Assembly (NCBI GenBank): GCA_002304505.1
Contig: NCEH01000048.1
Coordinates: forward strand, 1 to 64,000
Direction: 5' to 3'
From: Rhizobiales bacterium 32-66-11
GTDB lineage: Bacteria > Pseudomonadota > Alphaproteobacteria > Rhizobiales > Xanthobacteraceae
DNA: 64,000 bases
Positions 9,561 to 17,956 of the stretch are shown here, in pieces. Within the stretch, counting starts at the first letter, position 1. Every line of letters starts with the position of its first letter. The translations under genes were made by a program, and so were the position numbers. The notes beneath the pieces are model-generated. The model was not told the DNA's origin. It worked only from the letters and a program-made list of their open reading frames with translations, and did not search any database.

Positions 9561-10820
9561 ATGCTTCTTGCCCGCGACTTGGCCCATGACGTGCGATCCG
9601 GCCGGCTGACCCCTCTCGATCTGGTGGACATGTGCGATCAGGCCATCGCGGCGCAGGAAGCGCAGGTGCGGGCGTTCGCGGCGCTCGATCTTGCGGCGGC
9701 GCGCACCGCCGCGCAGACGCCGGGCCAGGCCGATCGCCCGCTTGCCGGGCTGCCATTCGCGGTGAAGGACATTCTCGATACCCGCGAACTGGCCACGGAA
9801 TATAATTCCCCGATCTATGCCGGCCACCGCCCCGTCAGCGATGCGCCGGTGGTGAGCCAGGCGCGGCGTGGCGGCGGCGTGCTGCTGGGCAAGACGGTGA
9901 CCACGGAATTCGCCTTCCTGGAGCCGAGCGTCACGCGCAACCCGCGCCGGCTCAGCCATACGCCCGGCGGCTCGTCGGCTGGCTCCGCGGCGGCGGTGGC
10001 GGCGGGCATGGTGCCGCTCACCCTCGGCACACAGACCGGTGGCTCGGTGGTCCGGCCCGCCTCCTATTGCGGCGTCACCGGCTACAAGCCCACCTTCCGC
10101 ACCTTGCCGACCATGGGCATGAAGACCTTTTCCTGGCATCTCGACACCATCGGCCTGTTCGGCGCGCGGGTGCAGGACGTGGCGTTCGCCGCCGCCGGCC
10201 TCACCGGTCGCGATCTCGACATCGGCACCGAGGTGGCGCAGGCGCCGCGCATCGCGGTCATCCGCACCGTGCGTGCCGACCTCGCCGACGCCGACGCCCA
10301 TGCGGCGCTCGACCAGGCCGCCCGCGCCCTGTCGGCCGCTGGTGCCCATGTGAGCGAGGTCGCGCTTCCGGCCGAATTGGAAGCCGCCGACGCGATCCAT
10401 GCCACGATCCAGGATTTCGAGGGCGCCATCGCCTTCGCCGACGAATATGATCGCCAGCGCCACCTGCTCTCGCCGCTGCTGGCACGGCATCTGGAGCAGG
10501 CCGCCAAGGTGCAGCCGGATGATTATGATTCCGCCCGCCGCACCGCCAAGCGCGCGCGCCAACGGCTCGGCGACTTCTTCGCCGACTATGACGCCATCCT
10601 CACCTTCTCCGCGCCCGGCACGGCGCCGGAAGGCTATGCCACCACCGGGTCCGCCATCTTCAACCGGCTCTGGACGCTGATGGGCACGCCGACGGTGAAC
10701 GTGACCGGCCTTTCGGGAGCGAACGGCATGCCCATGGGCGTGCAGATCGTGGGACGTTTTGGCCGGGATCGGACCGCCCTGACTGTCGCGGCTCTCGCGG
10801 AACGCGCCTTACAGAGCTGA
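9561..10820 (+). CDS. Amidase signature family hydrolase
   Basis: A 419-residue enzyme of the GatA/AtzF-type amidase family, which hydrolyses amide bonds through a Ser-cisSer-Lys triad. The likely triad is visible: Lys69 in FAVKDI, Ser138 in TPGGSSAGS, and Ser162 in GTQTGGSVVRPAS. No gatB or gatC is nearby, and the protein is shorter than GatA, so it is more likely a catabolic amidase than the tRNA amidotransferase subunit. The substrate is unknown. It follows the deacetylase gene by 39 bases and may be co-transcribed with it. Confidence 0.9.
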   Translation: MLLARDLAHDVRSGRLTPLDLVDMCDQAIAAQEAQVRAFAALDLAAARTAAQTPGQADRPLAGLPFAVKDILDTRELATEYNSPIYAGHRPVSDAPVVSQARRGGGVLLGKTVTTEFAFLEPSVTRNPRRLSHTPGGSSAGSAAAVAAGMVPLTLGTQTGGSVVRPASYCGVTGYKPTFRTLPTMGMKTFSWHLDTIGLFGARVQDVAFAAAGLTGRDLDIGTEVAQAPRIAVIRTVRADLADADAHAALDQAARALSAAGAHVSEVALPAELEAADAIHATIQDFEGAIAFADEYDRQRHLLSPLLARHLEQAAKVQPDDYDSARRTAKRARQRLGDFFADYDAILTFSAPGTAPEGYATTGSAIFNRLWTLMGTPTVNVTGLSGANGMPMGVQIVGRFGRDRTALTVAALAERALQS

Positions 10821-10851
10821 CATACAATATATCAAAACACCTCGATGTGCA

Positions 10852-10882
10852 GTGCGATATCACCATGTGGATGGTATCGCAC
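10852..10882 (+). terminator. Hairpin after the amidase gene
   Basis: GTGCGATA (10852-10859) pairs with TATCGCAC (10875-10882), with partial pairing inside, followed by ACTTCTTT. It lies 31 bases beyond the amidase stop and is a plausible terminator. Confidence 0.5.
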
Positions 10883-10896
10883 ACTTCTTTAAAATA

Positions 10897-10938
10897 AACG
10901 CTGCGGCGCAGGATAAAGCGCCGCGTTGCGGCAGCGTT
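10897..10938 (+). terminator. Second hairpin with pyrimidine tract
   Basis: AACGCTGC (10897-10904) pairs with GCAGCGTT (10931-10938). A nested GGCGC/GCGCC stem lies inside, and a pyrimidine-rich tract ending in six Ts follows. It looks like an intrinsic terminator on the plus strand, separate from the hairpin just upstream. Confidence 0.5.
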
Positions 10939-11006
10939 ATTTCCTTTTCCATTTTTTGGTCTTTGCTAAGCTTCGCTCGGAGATCGACCAAAAAGGGACT
11001 TGAGAA

Positions 11007-11090
11007 GTGGACCTGGGCTCGATACTCGACCTGCTGAAAGTGAGCACCGCTTTCGCCGTCATCGGCGCGGTACTGCTCGGCATGATCTGA
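11007..11090 (+). CDS. Possible 27-residue hydrophobic peptide
   Basis: A GTG-started frame encodes (V/M)DLGSILDLLKV followed by a hydrophobic run (FAVIGAVLLGMI), which would make one short membrane helix with an acidic amphipathic N-terminus. A purine-rich AAAAGGGAC stretch lies about 10 bases upstream. It sits alone in an 800-base gap between the amidase and phnC, after a strong hairpin. No family is recognised, and a frame this short may be open by chance. Confidence 0.3.
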   Translation: MDLGSILDLLKVSTAFAVIGAVLLGMI

Positions 11091-11556
11091 GTTTGGCCAC
11101 ACGCTCAAGCCGCCTTCGTAAAAGACCAAAAACCGCGAAGGGCAGGTCGATCAGCGCGGCGCTGGAGAGAAAATCTCCGGCGCCGCGCGCCTCCCAATAT
11201 TTGTCAGCCTCGACACCCGGGCCTTCCTGCCTCCCCCACCGCCCGCGCAAACTGCCGCCCGCGCAAACCGGCCAGCCTTGAAGGCGTGCCAAGTCGCGCA
11301 CGCGGCAAGCCATCGCGCCGGCCGAAATGCGCCGCCCAGGCGGGGGCGAGGATTTCCCTCCAGCTTCCGCCCCGCCGGCCGGCTGCCCGGCGCCCGAGTC
11401 GCGCAACGCGCTTGGTCTCTCGCCTTAGGCCATTGGCGTTAAATGTACTTTTGTCGCAACAAATAGGTTTTCTGGCTGGATTGTGACGTCCATGACAAAT
11501 TTATGAAGCGTGACCTTGGAGGATTTGCAAGGCCGCGACGGCATCCAATCACCGCA
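11091..11556. other. Long intergenic stretch upstream of phnC
   Basis: About 530 bases separate the small peptide from phnC. I see no convincing gene: the open frames on both strands are short, lack ribosome binding sites and have the composition of antisense GC-rich DNA. The last 190 bases become more AT-rich, as expected for the phnC promoter region, and hold a candidate Pho box. Confidence 0.5.
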
Positions 11557-11574
11557 GTGTCATAAGATTGTTGC
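11557..11574 (+). promoter_or_regulatory. Candidate Pho box upstream of phnC
   Basis: GTGTCAT, a four-base spacer, then TTGTTGC resembles the PhoB-binding pair of 7-bp repeats (CTGTCAT-N4-CTGTCAT). The first repeat is close to consensus and the second is weak. It lies about 47 bases upstream of phnC, a suitable place for phosphate-starvation control of phosphonate uptake. The assignment is by eye only. Confidence 0.35.
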
Positions 11575-11620
11575 GGCGCCCACTTAAGGAAATGTCCGGT
11601 AAGCACCGGAGCAAAACCAG

Positions 11621-12433
<813 letters not shown>

Positions 12434-12621
12434 CCCCGCCCGCCGCCATGCGCGTGGCGGCTGGACGCCAACACGGGCACGCCGCTGGCGCGCGCGCTCG
12501 ACAGCGCATGCGACCTCCTCTTCGCGCAGCCCTGGCCGCGCGCGGTTTTCCAAAAGTACGCGTGATTTCAAGCGTTTCATACCCCCCGCAGCCCAGACCG
12601 CGCATCCTCAAGGAGCGAGAC

Positions 12622-13444
12622 ATGCTGACCCGTCGTACCCTCATGACCGTGGCGACCGCCGCGGTGCTCTCCGCCGGCTTTGCCGGCGCCGCCGCCGCCC
12701 AGGATTGGAAAGCCAAGTATCCCGAGCTGGTGTTCGCGGTTATCCCGGCCGAGAACGCCTCGGGCGTTACCGACCGCTACCAGCCGCTCATGGACTATCT
12801 CTCCAAGGAGCTCGGCGTGAAGGTGACCCTGCGCGTCGCCAATGATTATGCGGCCGTGATCGAGGGCCAGCCAGGACGGCACCAAGGGCTATCATTCGGT
12901 GCTCTATGTGAAGGCCGACAGCCCCTACAAGTCGATCGAAGACCTGAAGGGCAAGAATCTGTGCCTGGTGGACCCCAACTCCACCTCCGGCAACAACGTG
13001 CCGCGCTACGCCCTGAGCAAGATGGGCATCACCCCCGACGCCTATTTCGGCAAGGTGGTCTATGCCGGCTCGCACGAGAACGCCGTGATCGCCGTTCAGC
13101 AGGGCACCTGCGACGCCGCCTTCAACTGGTGGAACGATGAAAACGAATCCAACCTCATGCGCATGGATCGCAAGGGGATGGCGAAATACGCGGACTACCG
13201 CATCATCTACAAGTCCGACCTCATCGTGAACTCGCCCTACGCCTATCTGACGGACCTGCCGGATGATCTGAAGGCGAAGATCCGCGAAGCCTTCTTCTCC
13301 ATCCAGAAGAACGACAAGGCCGCGTTCGACAAGATCTATGAAGGCAAGGCCCAGCCCTGGCAGCCGGTCGACAACGCGGCCTACAAGCCGGTGATCGAGC
13401 TGATCAAGTTCGTCGACGAACTGCGCAAGAAGAAGGCGTCCTGA
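12622..13444 (+). pseudogene. phnD: Phosphonate-binding protein PhnD with internal deletion and frameshift
   Basis: The first 83 codons encode a signal peptide (MLTRRTLMTVATAAVLSAGF, cleavage near AAAAQ) and the PhnD N-terminus up to NDYAAVIEGQ. From about 12872 the protein continues in another frame as QDGTKGYHSVLYVKADSPYKS and on to the normal C-terminus. Family members have roughly 30-40 residues between these points (the segment beginning after VIEG with the FGP/YGP motif of the binding site). A piece of DNA is therefore missing and the frame is shifted. The junction reads CCAGCCAG, a 4-bp direct repeat. As written, no functional periplasmic binding protein can be made. The cause may be assembly error or true loss. 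Confidence 0.85.
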
Positions 13445-13452
13445 CGCCGAAA

Positions 13453-13478
13453 GGACGGCCCGCTTCGGCGGGCCGTCC
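13453..13478 (+). promoter_or_regulatory. Perfect hairpin with UUCG loop between phnD and phnE
   Basis: GGACGGCCCGC and GCGGGCCGTCC form an 11-bp perfect stem closed by a TTCG tetraloop, nine bases after the phnD stop. There is no T-run. In transport operons such a hairpin after the binding-protein gene often stabilises the upstream mRNA, so that the binding protein is made in excess over the permease; partial termination is the alternative. Confidence 0.65.
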
Positions 13479-13506
13479 GTTCCCGCAGGTTCGGAACTAA
13501 CGCCCC

Positions 13507-14403
13507 ATGCCCTTTCCCCTGCCCCACGCGTTCGCGACCCTTCCGGCCGAGCAGCTCGCGCCGCTGGCGCGCCATTATGCGGCGGCCATGGCCTCGCGCC
13601 GGCGCCACGTCTATATCGGCCTCGCGGTGATCGCGGTCTGCATCGCCCTCTCCTCCTGGATGGGCGAGGTGAAGCCCGCCGTGTTCCTGACCAATGCCGG
13701 GCGGCTCGGGAATTATTTCTACGACATCACGCCCACGCTCACCTTCGCGAATTTCGCCGCCGACCTCGGCGAATGGTTCTGGAACCTGGACCATTGGCTG
13801 AAGCTGCTGTGGGATACCATCCTGATCGCCTATCTCGGCACGTTGTTCGGCGGCCTCGGCGCCTTCTGCCTGTGCTTCCTCGCCAGCGCGAACCTCGTGC
13901 GCTCACCCTGGATCAGGATGGGCGTGCGCCGTTTTCTGGAATTCTGCCGCACCGTGCCGGAGATCGTGTTCGCCCTGCTGTTCGTGGTGGCGTTCGGCCT
14001 CGGGCCCATGCCCGGCGTGCTGGCGCTGTCGATCCACACCATGGGCGCGCTCGGGAAATTGTTCGCCGAGGTGGTCGAGAATATCGACATGAAGCCGGTG
14101 GACGGCGCCACCGCCTCGGGCGCCGACTGGGTGCAGACGGTGCGCTTCGCGGTGCTGCCGCAGGTGCTCTCCAATTTCGCCTCCTACGGCTTGCTGCGGT
14201 TTGAAGAGAATGTGCGCGAAGCCGCCATCATGGGCTTCGTCGGCGCCGGCGGCATCGGGCAGGACCTGGTGGAGGCGGTCCGCAAATTCTATTATTCCGA
14301 TGTCTCCGCCATCCTGCTGCTGATCATCGGCACGGTGGTGATCATCGACCTCGTCACCGAGCGCGTGCGCCATGCGCTGCTGGGTACGGAGCGCCGCTCG
14401 TGA
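13507..14403 (+). CDS. phnE: Phosphonate ABC transporter permease 1
   Basis: A 298-residue inner membrane permease with about six hydrophobic segments. The binding-protein-dependent transport (EAA) loop is seen around EVVENIDMKPVDGATASGADW, followed by VRFAVLPQVLSNFASYGLLRFEENVREAAIMGFVGAGGIG, typical of PhnE. It forms a heteromeric channel with the second PhnE and is driven by PhnC. Its stop codon overlaps the start of the second permease gene by four bases. Confidence 0.93.
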   Translation: MPFPLPHAFATLPAEQLAPLARHYAAAMASRRRHVYIGLAVIAVCIALSSWMGEVKPAVFLTNAGRLGNYFYDITPTLTFANFAADLGEWFWNLDHWLKLLWDTILIAYLGTLFGGLGAFCLCFLASANLVRSPWIRMGVRRFLEFCRTVPEIVFALLFVVAFGLGPMPGVLALSIHTMGALGKLFAEVVENIDMKPVDGATASGADWVQTVRFAVLPQVLSNFASYGLLRFEENVREAAIMGFVGAGGIGQDLVEAVRKFYYSDVSAILLLIIGTVVIIDLVTERVRHALLGTERRS

Positions 14404-15260
14404 ACCGCGCCCGCCTCGCCCCCGATGCCGCGGATCGCGCCCGCCTCGCGGCGCTGCATCCGGCGATCTTCAATCCCTCGCTGGCGCAGCGCGCCTGGAC
14501 CGCCGGCTCCCTCGTGGTGCTGGTGGTGCTGGCGGCCTATGCCATGTGGCAGCTGGAGTTCAGCTTCGCCCGCATCGGCAGCGGCATCCGCCAGCTGTGG
14601 CTGTTCATCACCCTGATGGTGCCGCCCGATCCCGGCACCCAGCTCGCGCTTTATATCCACGCGCTCGGGGAAACCCTCTCGATCGCCTTCCTCGGCACCT
14701 TCACCGGCGCGGTGATCGCCGTGCCGCTCGGATTCCTGGCCGCCCGCAACGTGGTGCCGAATTTCTTCCTCCACATGCTGGTCCGGCGGTTCCTGGACGT
14801 GCTGCGCGGCGTCGACCGGCTGATCTGGGCGCTGATCTTCGTCACCGTGGTGGGGCTCGGCCCGTTCGCCGGCATTTTGGCCATCGCGACCGCAAGCGTG
14901 GGGATTCTGGCGAAGCTGTTTTCCGAGGCCATCGAGGCGATCGACCGCAAGGCGGTGGAAGGCATTCTCTCCACCGGCGGCACGGCGGTGGATGCGGTGC
15001 GCTTCGGCCTTCTGCCGCAGGTGATGCCGGTGCTCACCAGCCAGGTGCTGTATATTTTCGAGAGCAATTCGCGCCAGTCCACCATCGTCGGCATCGTCGG
15101 CGCGGGCGGGCTCGGGCTTCACCTGGTGGAGCAGATCCGCGTGCTCGAATGGCAGAAGGTGAGCTTTCTCATCCTCATGATGCTGGTGATGGTGGCGGTG
15201 ATCGACTTCATCTCCTCGCGCCTGCGCTTCGCCATCATCGGCCGCAAGGACGTGGTCTGA
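14400..15260 (+). CDS. phnE: Phosphonate ABC transporter permease 2
   Basis: A paralogous 286-residue PhnE. It has the same membrane layout, the EAA loop (EAIEAIDRKAVEGILSTGGTA) and the C-terminal VLYIFESNSRQSTIVGIVGAGGLGLHLVEQIR. The start at 14400 overlaps the end of the first phnE, indicating translational coupling. Two phnE genes in a row are common in alphaproteobacterial phosphonate loci and presumably make a heterodimer. Confidence 0.93.
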   Translation: MNRARLAPDAADRARLAALHPAIFNPSLAQRAWTAGSLVVLVVLAAYAMWQLEFSFARIGSGIRQLWLFITLMVPPDPGTQLALYIHALGETLSIAFLGTFTGAVIAVPLGFLAARNVVPNFFLHMLVRRFLDVLRGVDRLIWALIFVTVVGLGPFAGILAIATASVGILAKLFSEAIEAIDRKAVEGILSTGGTAVDAVRFGLLPQVMPVLTSQVLYIFESNSRQSTIVGIVGAGGLGLHLVEQIRVLEWQKVSFLILMMLVMVAVIDFISSRLRFAIIGRKDVV

Positions 15261-15279
15261 GGCGGCTCCCTCAGCCGCC
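15261..15279 (+). terminator. Hairpin directly after phnE2
   Basis: GGCGGCT (15261-15267) pairs with AGCCGCC (15273-15279) around a 5-base loop, starting with the first base after the stop codon. No T-run follows. It may be a weak terminator or an mRNA 3' end structure for the transport unit. Confidence 0.45.
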
Positions 15280-15372
15280 AGAGCGCTTTCAGCAAAAGCG
15301 GATTCCGCTTTTGCCTTGAGAACGCGCGTCAAAACAAAGGTCAAAATCCTTCGCGCGCGAATGCAGCGCTCT
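15280..15372. repeat. 93-bp palindromic intergenic repeat element
   Basis: The stretch begins AGAGCGCT and ends AGCGCTCT, an 8-bp terminal inverted repeat. Inside lies a perfect hairpin GCAAAAGCGGA/TTCCGCTTTTGC (15292-15314) and a CGTCAAAAC motif. From general knowledge, elements with a GGATTCCGCTTTTG core and a CGTCAAAACAA tail are dispersed between genes in many Rhizobiales genomes. I see only one copy in this window, so its repeat status is inferred. Confidence 0.5.
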
Positions 15373-15515
15373 CTGGACAGTTTCCAGAGTGGCAGCTAGG
15401 CAAGCGGATGGCCAGGCGATCAAAAGGGGGGCTACCCTTCGGGCGTACAGGCCGCCATCTGGCCCCCGCATGCGGGCTCGGATGGATTGCAACGGACAAT
15501 CCAGAAGGGGTTTTC

Positions 15516-15872
15516 ATGTTCAGAATGTCTGGCGGAGCTGCCGTGGCGCTCCTGCTGCTCACTTCGGCCGCTCAGGCTGGCGATCCACCGACGGCCTTCA
15601 ATCAATGCAAGGCCTGTCATAAGGTCGAAGCGGGAAAGAACGCCATAGGACCGTCGCTCTTCGGAATCTTCGGCACGAAGGCCGGGAGTGTCGCGGGCTA
15701 TCAATATAGCCCCGCCATGAAGAGTTCCGGACTCACGTGGGACGATGCCACCCTCAGCAAATACCTGGCAAATCCCAAGGACACAGTCCCCGGCTCCAAG
15801 ATGGCATTTGCCGGCCTGAAGAAGCCGGAGGACGTCGCGGCCGTCATCGCCTATCTGAAAACCTTGAGGTAA
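15516..15872 (+). CDS. Class I cytochrome c, periplasmic
   Basis: The 118-residue protein has a cleavable signal peptide (to about AAQA, residue 21). It has the haem c attachment motif CKACH at residues 31-35 and a distal axial Met at about residue 96 within PGSKMAFAG. This is the architecture of small soluble cytochromes c of the c550/c2 type, which carry electrons between membrane complexes in the periplasm. The ATG at 15516 has AGAAGGGG upstream. It sits between the phosphonate transport genes and phnF, an unusual place, and it may have its own promoter. A strong terminator follows. Confidence 0.93.
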   Translation: MFRMSGGAAVALLLLTSAAQAGDPPTAFNQCKACHKVEAGKNAIGPSLFGIFGTKAGSVAGYQYSPAMKSSGLTWDDATLSKYLANPKDTVPGSKMAFAGLKKPEDVAAVIAYLKTLR

Positions 15873-15906
15873 ACGCCGGCAACTAGCTGAGCACCCCGTT
15901 GACGTG

Positions 15907-15935
15907 AGGAACCGACCATTCTTCGGTCGGTTCCT
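15907..15935. terminator. Terminator between cytochrome c and phnF
   Basis: AGGAACCGACC and GGTCGGTTCCT form a perfect 11-bp stem with a 7-base loop, followed by TTC on the plus strand. It lies between convergent genes and can end transcripts from both. Confidence 0.75.
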
Positions 15936-15981
15936 TTCAAAGGGGCCTTCGGATCCGATCCGCGCCCGATGCCGCCCGCTC

Positions 15982-16767
15982 TCAGGGCTTGATGACGAGC
16001 TGGACCCGGTCTGCGGCGAAGCTGGCGCGGCCCCATTGCAAGGGCGTGCCGTTGGCTTCCACATCCACCCGTTCCACCACCATCACCGCCCGCCCCGGGC
16101 TGAGCGACAAGCGCTCCTGCTCGATCTCATTTGCCGGGCGCGCGGACAGGCGGGTCTCGCGACGCCGGAAATCGAGAATGCCGATGGTGGCAAGCGCCCG
16201 CGTCAGCGAGCCGGTGGCGGCATAGACGAGGTCGAGGTCGCGGCAGCGGGACTGGGGAAAATAGGCCCGCCCGCAGGAAATCGGCACGCCATCCGCTTCA
16301 TGAATGGTCTCGATGGCGAGTACCGGCGTGCCTTCGGGAATCTCCAGGCCCTGCGCCACCTCGCGGCTCGCCGGCTCGACCACCGAGCCGAGGCAGCGGC
16401 CGAACGGCTCCCGCCCATTGGCGGATACGATCTCGCAGAAGCGCGTGCGCGTGCCGATGGGATAGCGCAGCGGGGTATCCTTCACGAAGGTGCCGCGCCC
16501 CGCGGTGGCCTCGATCATCCCCTGTTCGGACAGCACCGCCAAGGCGCGCCGCACGGTGTGGCGGTTGACGCCGAAGCGCAGCGCAAGGTCCGCCTCCACC
16601 GGCAGCCGCGCCCCCGGCGCGTAGAGGCCGGAATTAATCTCGCCCTCGAGGCGTTCCGCGATCTGTTTCCAGAGCGCGATCCCCGATCCGCGCTTCACAT
16701 CCGCATCCACCGCATCTGTCATCGCAGCGTGACCCATTTCATCCATGGTCGTCACCGTTCCCATCAT
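15982..16767 (-). CDS. phnF: GntR-family phosphonate repressor
   Basis: The product (up to 261 residues) has an N-terminal winged helix-turn-helix (LWKQIAERLEGEINSGLYAPGARLPVEADLALRFGVNRHTVRRAL) and a C-terminal UTRA ligand-binding domain, so it belongs to the HutC subfamily of GntR regulators. PhnF proteins repress C-P lyase genes and are released under phosphate limitation or by a ligand. The gene is divergent from phnG, and a clear inverted repeat lies in the shared promoter region. Internal Met codons downstream of 16767 are possible alternative starts. Confidence 0.92.
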   Translation of the reverse strand: MMGTVTTMDEMGHAAMTDAVDADVKRGSGIALWKQIAERLEGEINSGLYAPGARLPVEADLALRFGVNRHTVRRALAVLSEQGMIEATAGRGTFVKDTPLRYPIGTRTRFCEIVSANGREPFGRCLGSVVEPASREVAQGLEIPEGTPVLAIETIHEADGVPISCGRAYFPQSRCRDLDLVYAATGSLTRALATIGILDFRRRETRLSARPANEIEQERLSLSPGRAVMVVERVDVEANGTPLQWGRASFAADRVQLVIKP

Positions 16768-16801
16768 TTTTGTGCCCGCTTTGCCAGCGCGCCTTGCTTA
16801 T

Positions 16802-16821
16802 TTGTATATATGACTATACAA
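16802..16821. promoter_or_regulatory. PhnF operator between phnF and phnG
   Basis: TTGTATA (16802-16808) and TATACAA (16815-16821) form a perfect inverted repeat with a six-base spacer, midway between divergent phnF and phnG. GntR/HutC regulators bind such palindromes, and the alternating TATA-rich arms overlap where -10 elements are expected. The site could repress both the C-P lyase operon and phnF itself. Confidence 0.75.
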
Positions 16822-16895
16822 ACTATTTCCAGAGGCACAACACGATACCTCCAACCGGCAGGGCGCCGCTGCACCTGACCCGAGGATCGAGCGCA

Positions 16896-17354
16896 ATGAA
16901 CGAAAGCCCGGACGACGCGACTGCCCGCCGCATCGAAATGATGCGCCTTCTTTCGCGCGCCACACGCGAAGAGCTCGAAGCCGCCGTCGAGCGATTCGCG
17001 CCTTTGCCCCCCATGCGGGAATTGCGGGCGCCGGACGTCGGCCTCGCCATGCTGCGCGGCCGCGTCGGTGGGGATGGCTCGCCCTTCAACATAGGCGAAG
17101 CCACCGTGACGCGTGCAGCGGTGCAACTCGAAGCGGGGGCCACCGGTGTCTCCTACATGCTCGGGCGCGAGCCAGAACGCGCACGAGCCGCCGCCATCCT
17201 CGACGCCCTGTGGCAGGACGAAGCCCTGCGCGGCGCCGTCGAACTGGCTCTAGCCCATGTACGCCGCCGCCTTGACGATGAAGTGACGCAGGGCGCCGCC
17301 AAGACCGAAGCGACCAAGGTGAATTTCTTCACCATGGTCCGGGGAGAAGATTAA
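16896..17354 (+). CDS. phnG: C-P lyase complex subunit PhnG
   Basis: The 152-residue product matches PhnG in length and in segments such as RQEL-like MRLLSRATREELE, PDVGLAMLRGRVGGDGSPFNIGE and VTRAAVQL. PhnG is part of the PhnGHIJ core, which with PhnL helps PhnI displace adenine from ATP by the phosphonate to give a 5-triphosphoribosyl phosphonate. The ATG at 16896 is chosen by homology. The stop overlaps the phnH start (TAATG). Confidence 0.95.
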   Translation: MNESPDDATARRIEMMRLLSRATREELEAAVERFAPLPPMRELRAPDVGLAMLRGRVGGDGSPFNIGEATVTRAAVQLEAGATGVSYMLGREPERARAAAILDALWQDEALRGAVELALAHVRRRLDDEVTQGAAKTEATKVNFFTMVRGED

Positions 17355-17953
17355 TGCCCGCCACAGCATTGGCGTCCGGCTTCGCCGACGCCCCGCGCGA
17401 GGCCCAGGAGGTTTTCAAGGCGGTGATGTGGGCGCTCGCCCGTCCCGGCCGCCCGGTGCCGCTCCACGCGCGCCTTGCCCCGCCCGCGCCGCTCTCCCCC
17501 GAGATGGCGGCCATCGCTTTGGCGCTGCTGGATTATGAAACCCCAGTGTGGCTGGATCCGGCCCTGGCCGCGGTGCCGGCGGTTGCCGCCTTCCTGCGCT
17601 TCCACACCGCCGCGCCGCTGGTGGAAGCACCCGCCGCCGGGCGCTTCGCGCTCATCGCCGATGGGGCCGCCGTGCCGGATTTCGCCCGCTTCGCCCGCGG
17701 CGAGCCGGATTATCCCGACCGGTCCACCACGCTGGTGGTGCAGGTGACCGCCCTCGGCGAAGGCCCGATCCTGCTGGAGGGGCCGGGCATCGAGACCCGC
17801 ACGGGCTTTGCGGCCGCGCCGCTGCCCGCCGATTTTTCCGCCCGTCTCGCCGCCAACCGGCAGCTGTTTCCGCTGGGTGTGGACCTCATCCTCGTCGCGC
17901 CGGGAGCCGTGCTCGGCCTGCCGCGCTCGGCGCGCGTCATCCGGGAGGCCTGA
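17354..17953 (+). CDS. phnH: C-P lyase complex subunit PhnH
   Basis: The 199-residue product starts with ASGFADAPREAQEVFKAVMWALARPGRP, a typical PhnH N-terminus, and carries LLDYETPVWLD and the late LPLGVDLILVAP-like segment. PhnH is a PLP-transferase-fold protein without PLP and an essential part of the C-P lyase core complex. It is tightly packed between phnG and phnI, with three bases to the latter. Confidence 0.95.
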   Translation: MPATALASGFADAPREAQEVFKAVMWALARPGRPVPLHARLAPPAPLSPEMAAIALALLDYETPVWLDPALAAVPAVAAFLRFHTAAPLVEAPAAGRFALIADGAAVPDFARFARGEPDYPDRSTTLVVQVTALGEGPILLEGPGIETRTGFAAAPLPADFSARLAANRQLFPLGVDLILVAPGAVLGLPRSARVIREA

Positions 17954-17956
17954 GCC

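Noticed and set aside
15922-16878. Plus-strand open frames opposite phnF
   Set aside because: Antisense shadows; the GntR regulator on the minus strand has a complete domain structure.
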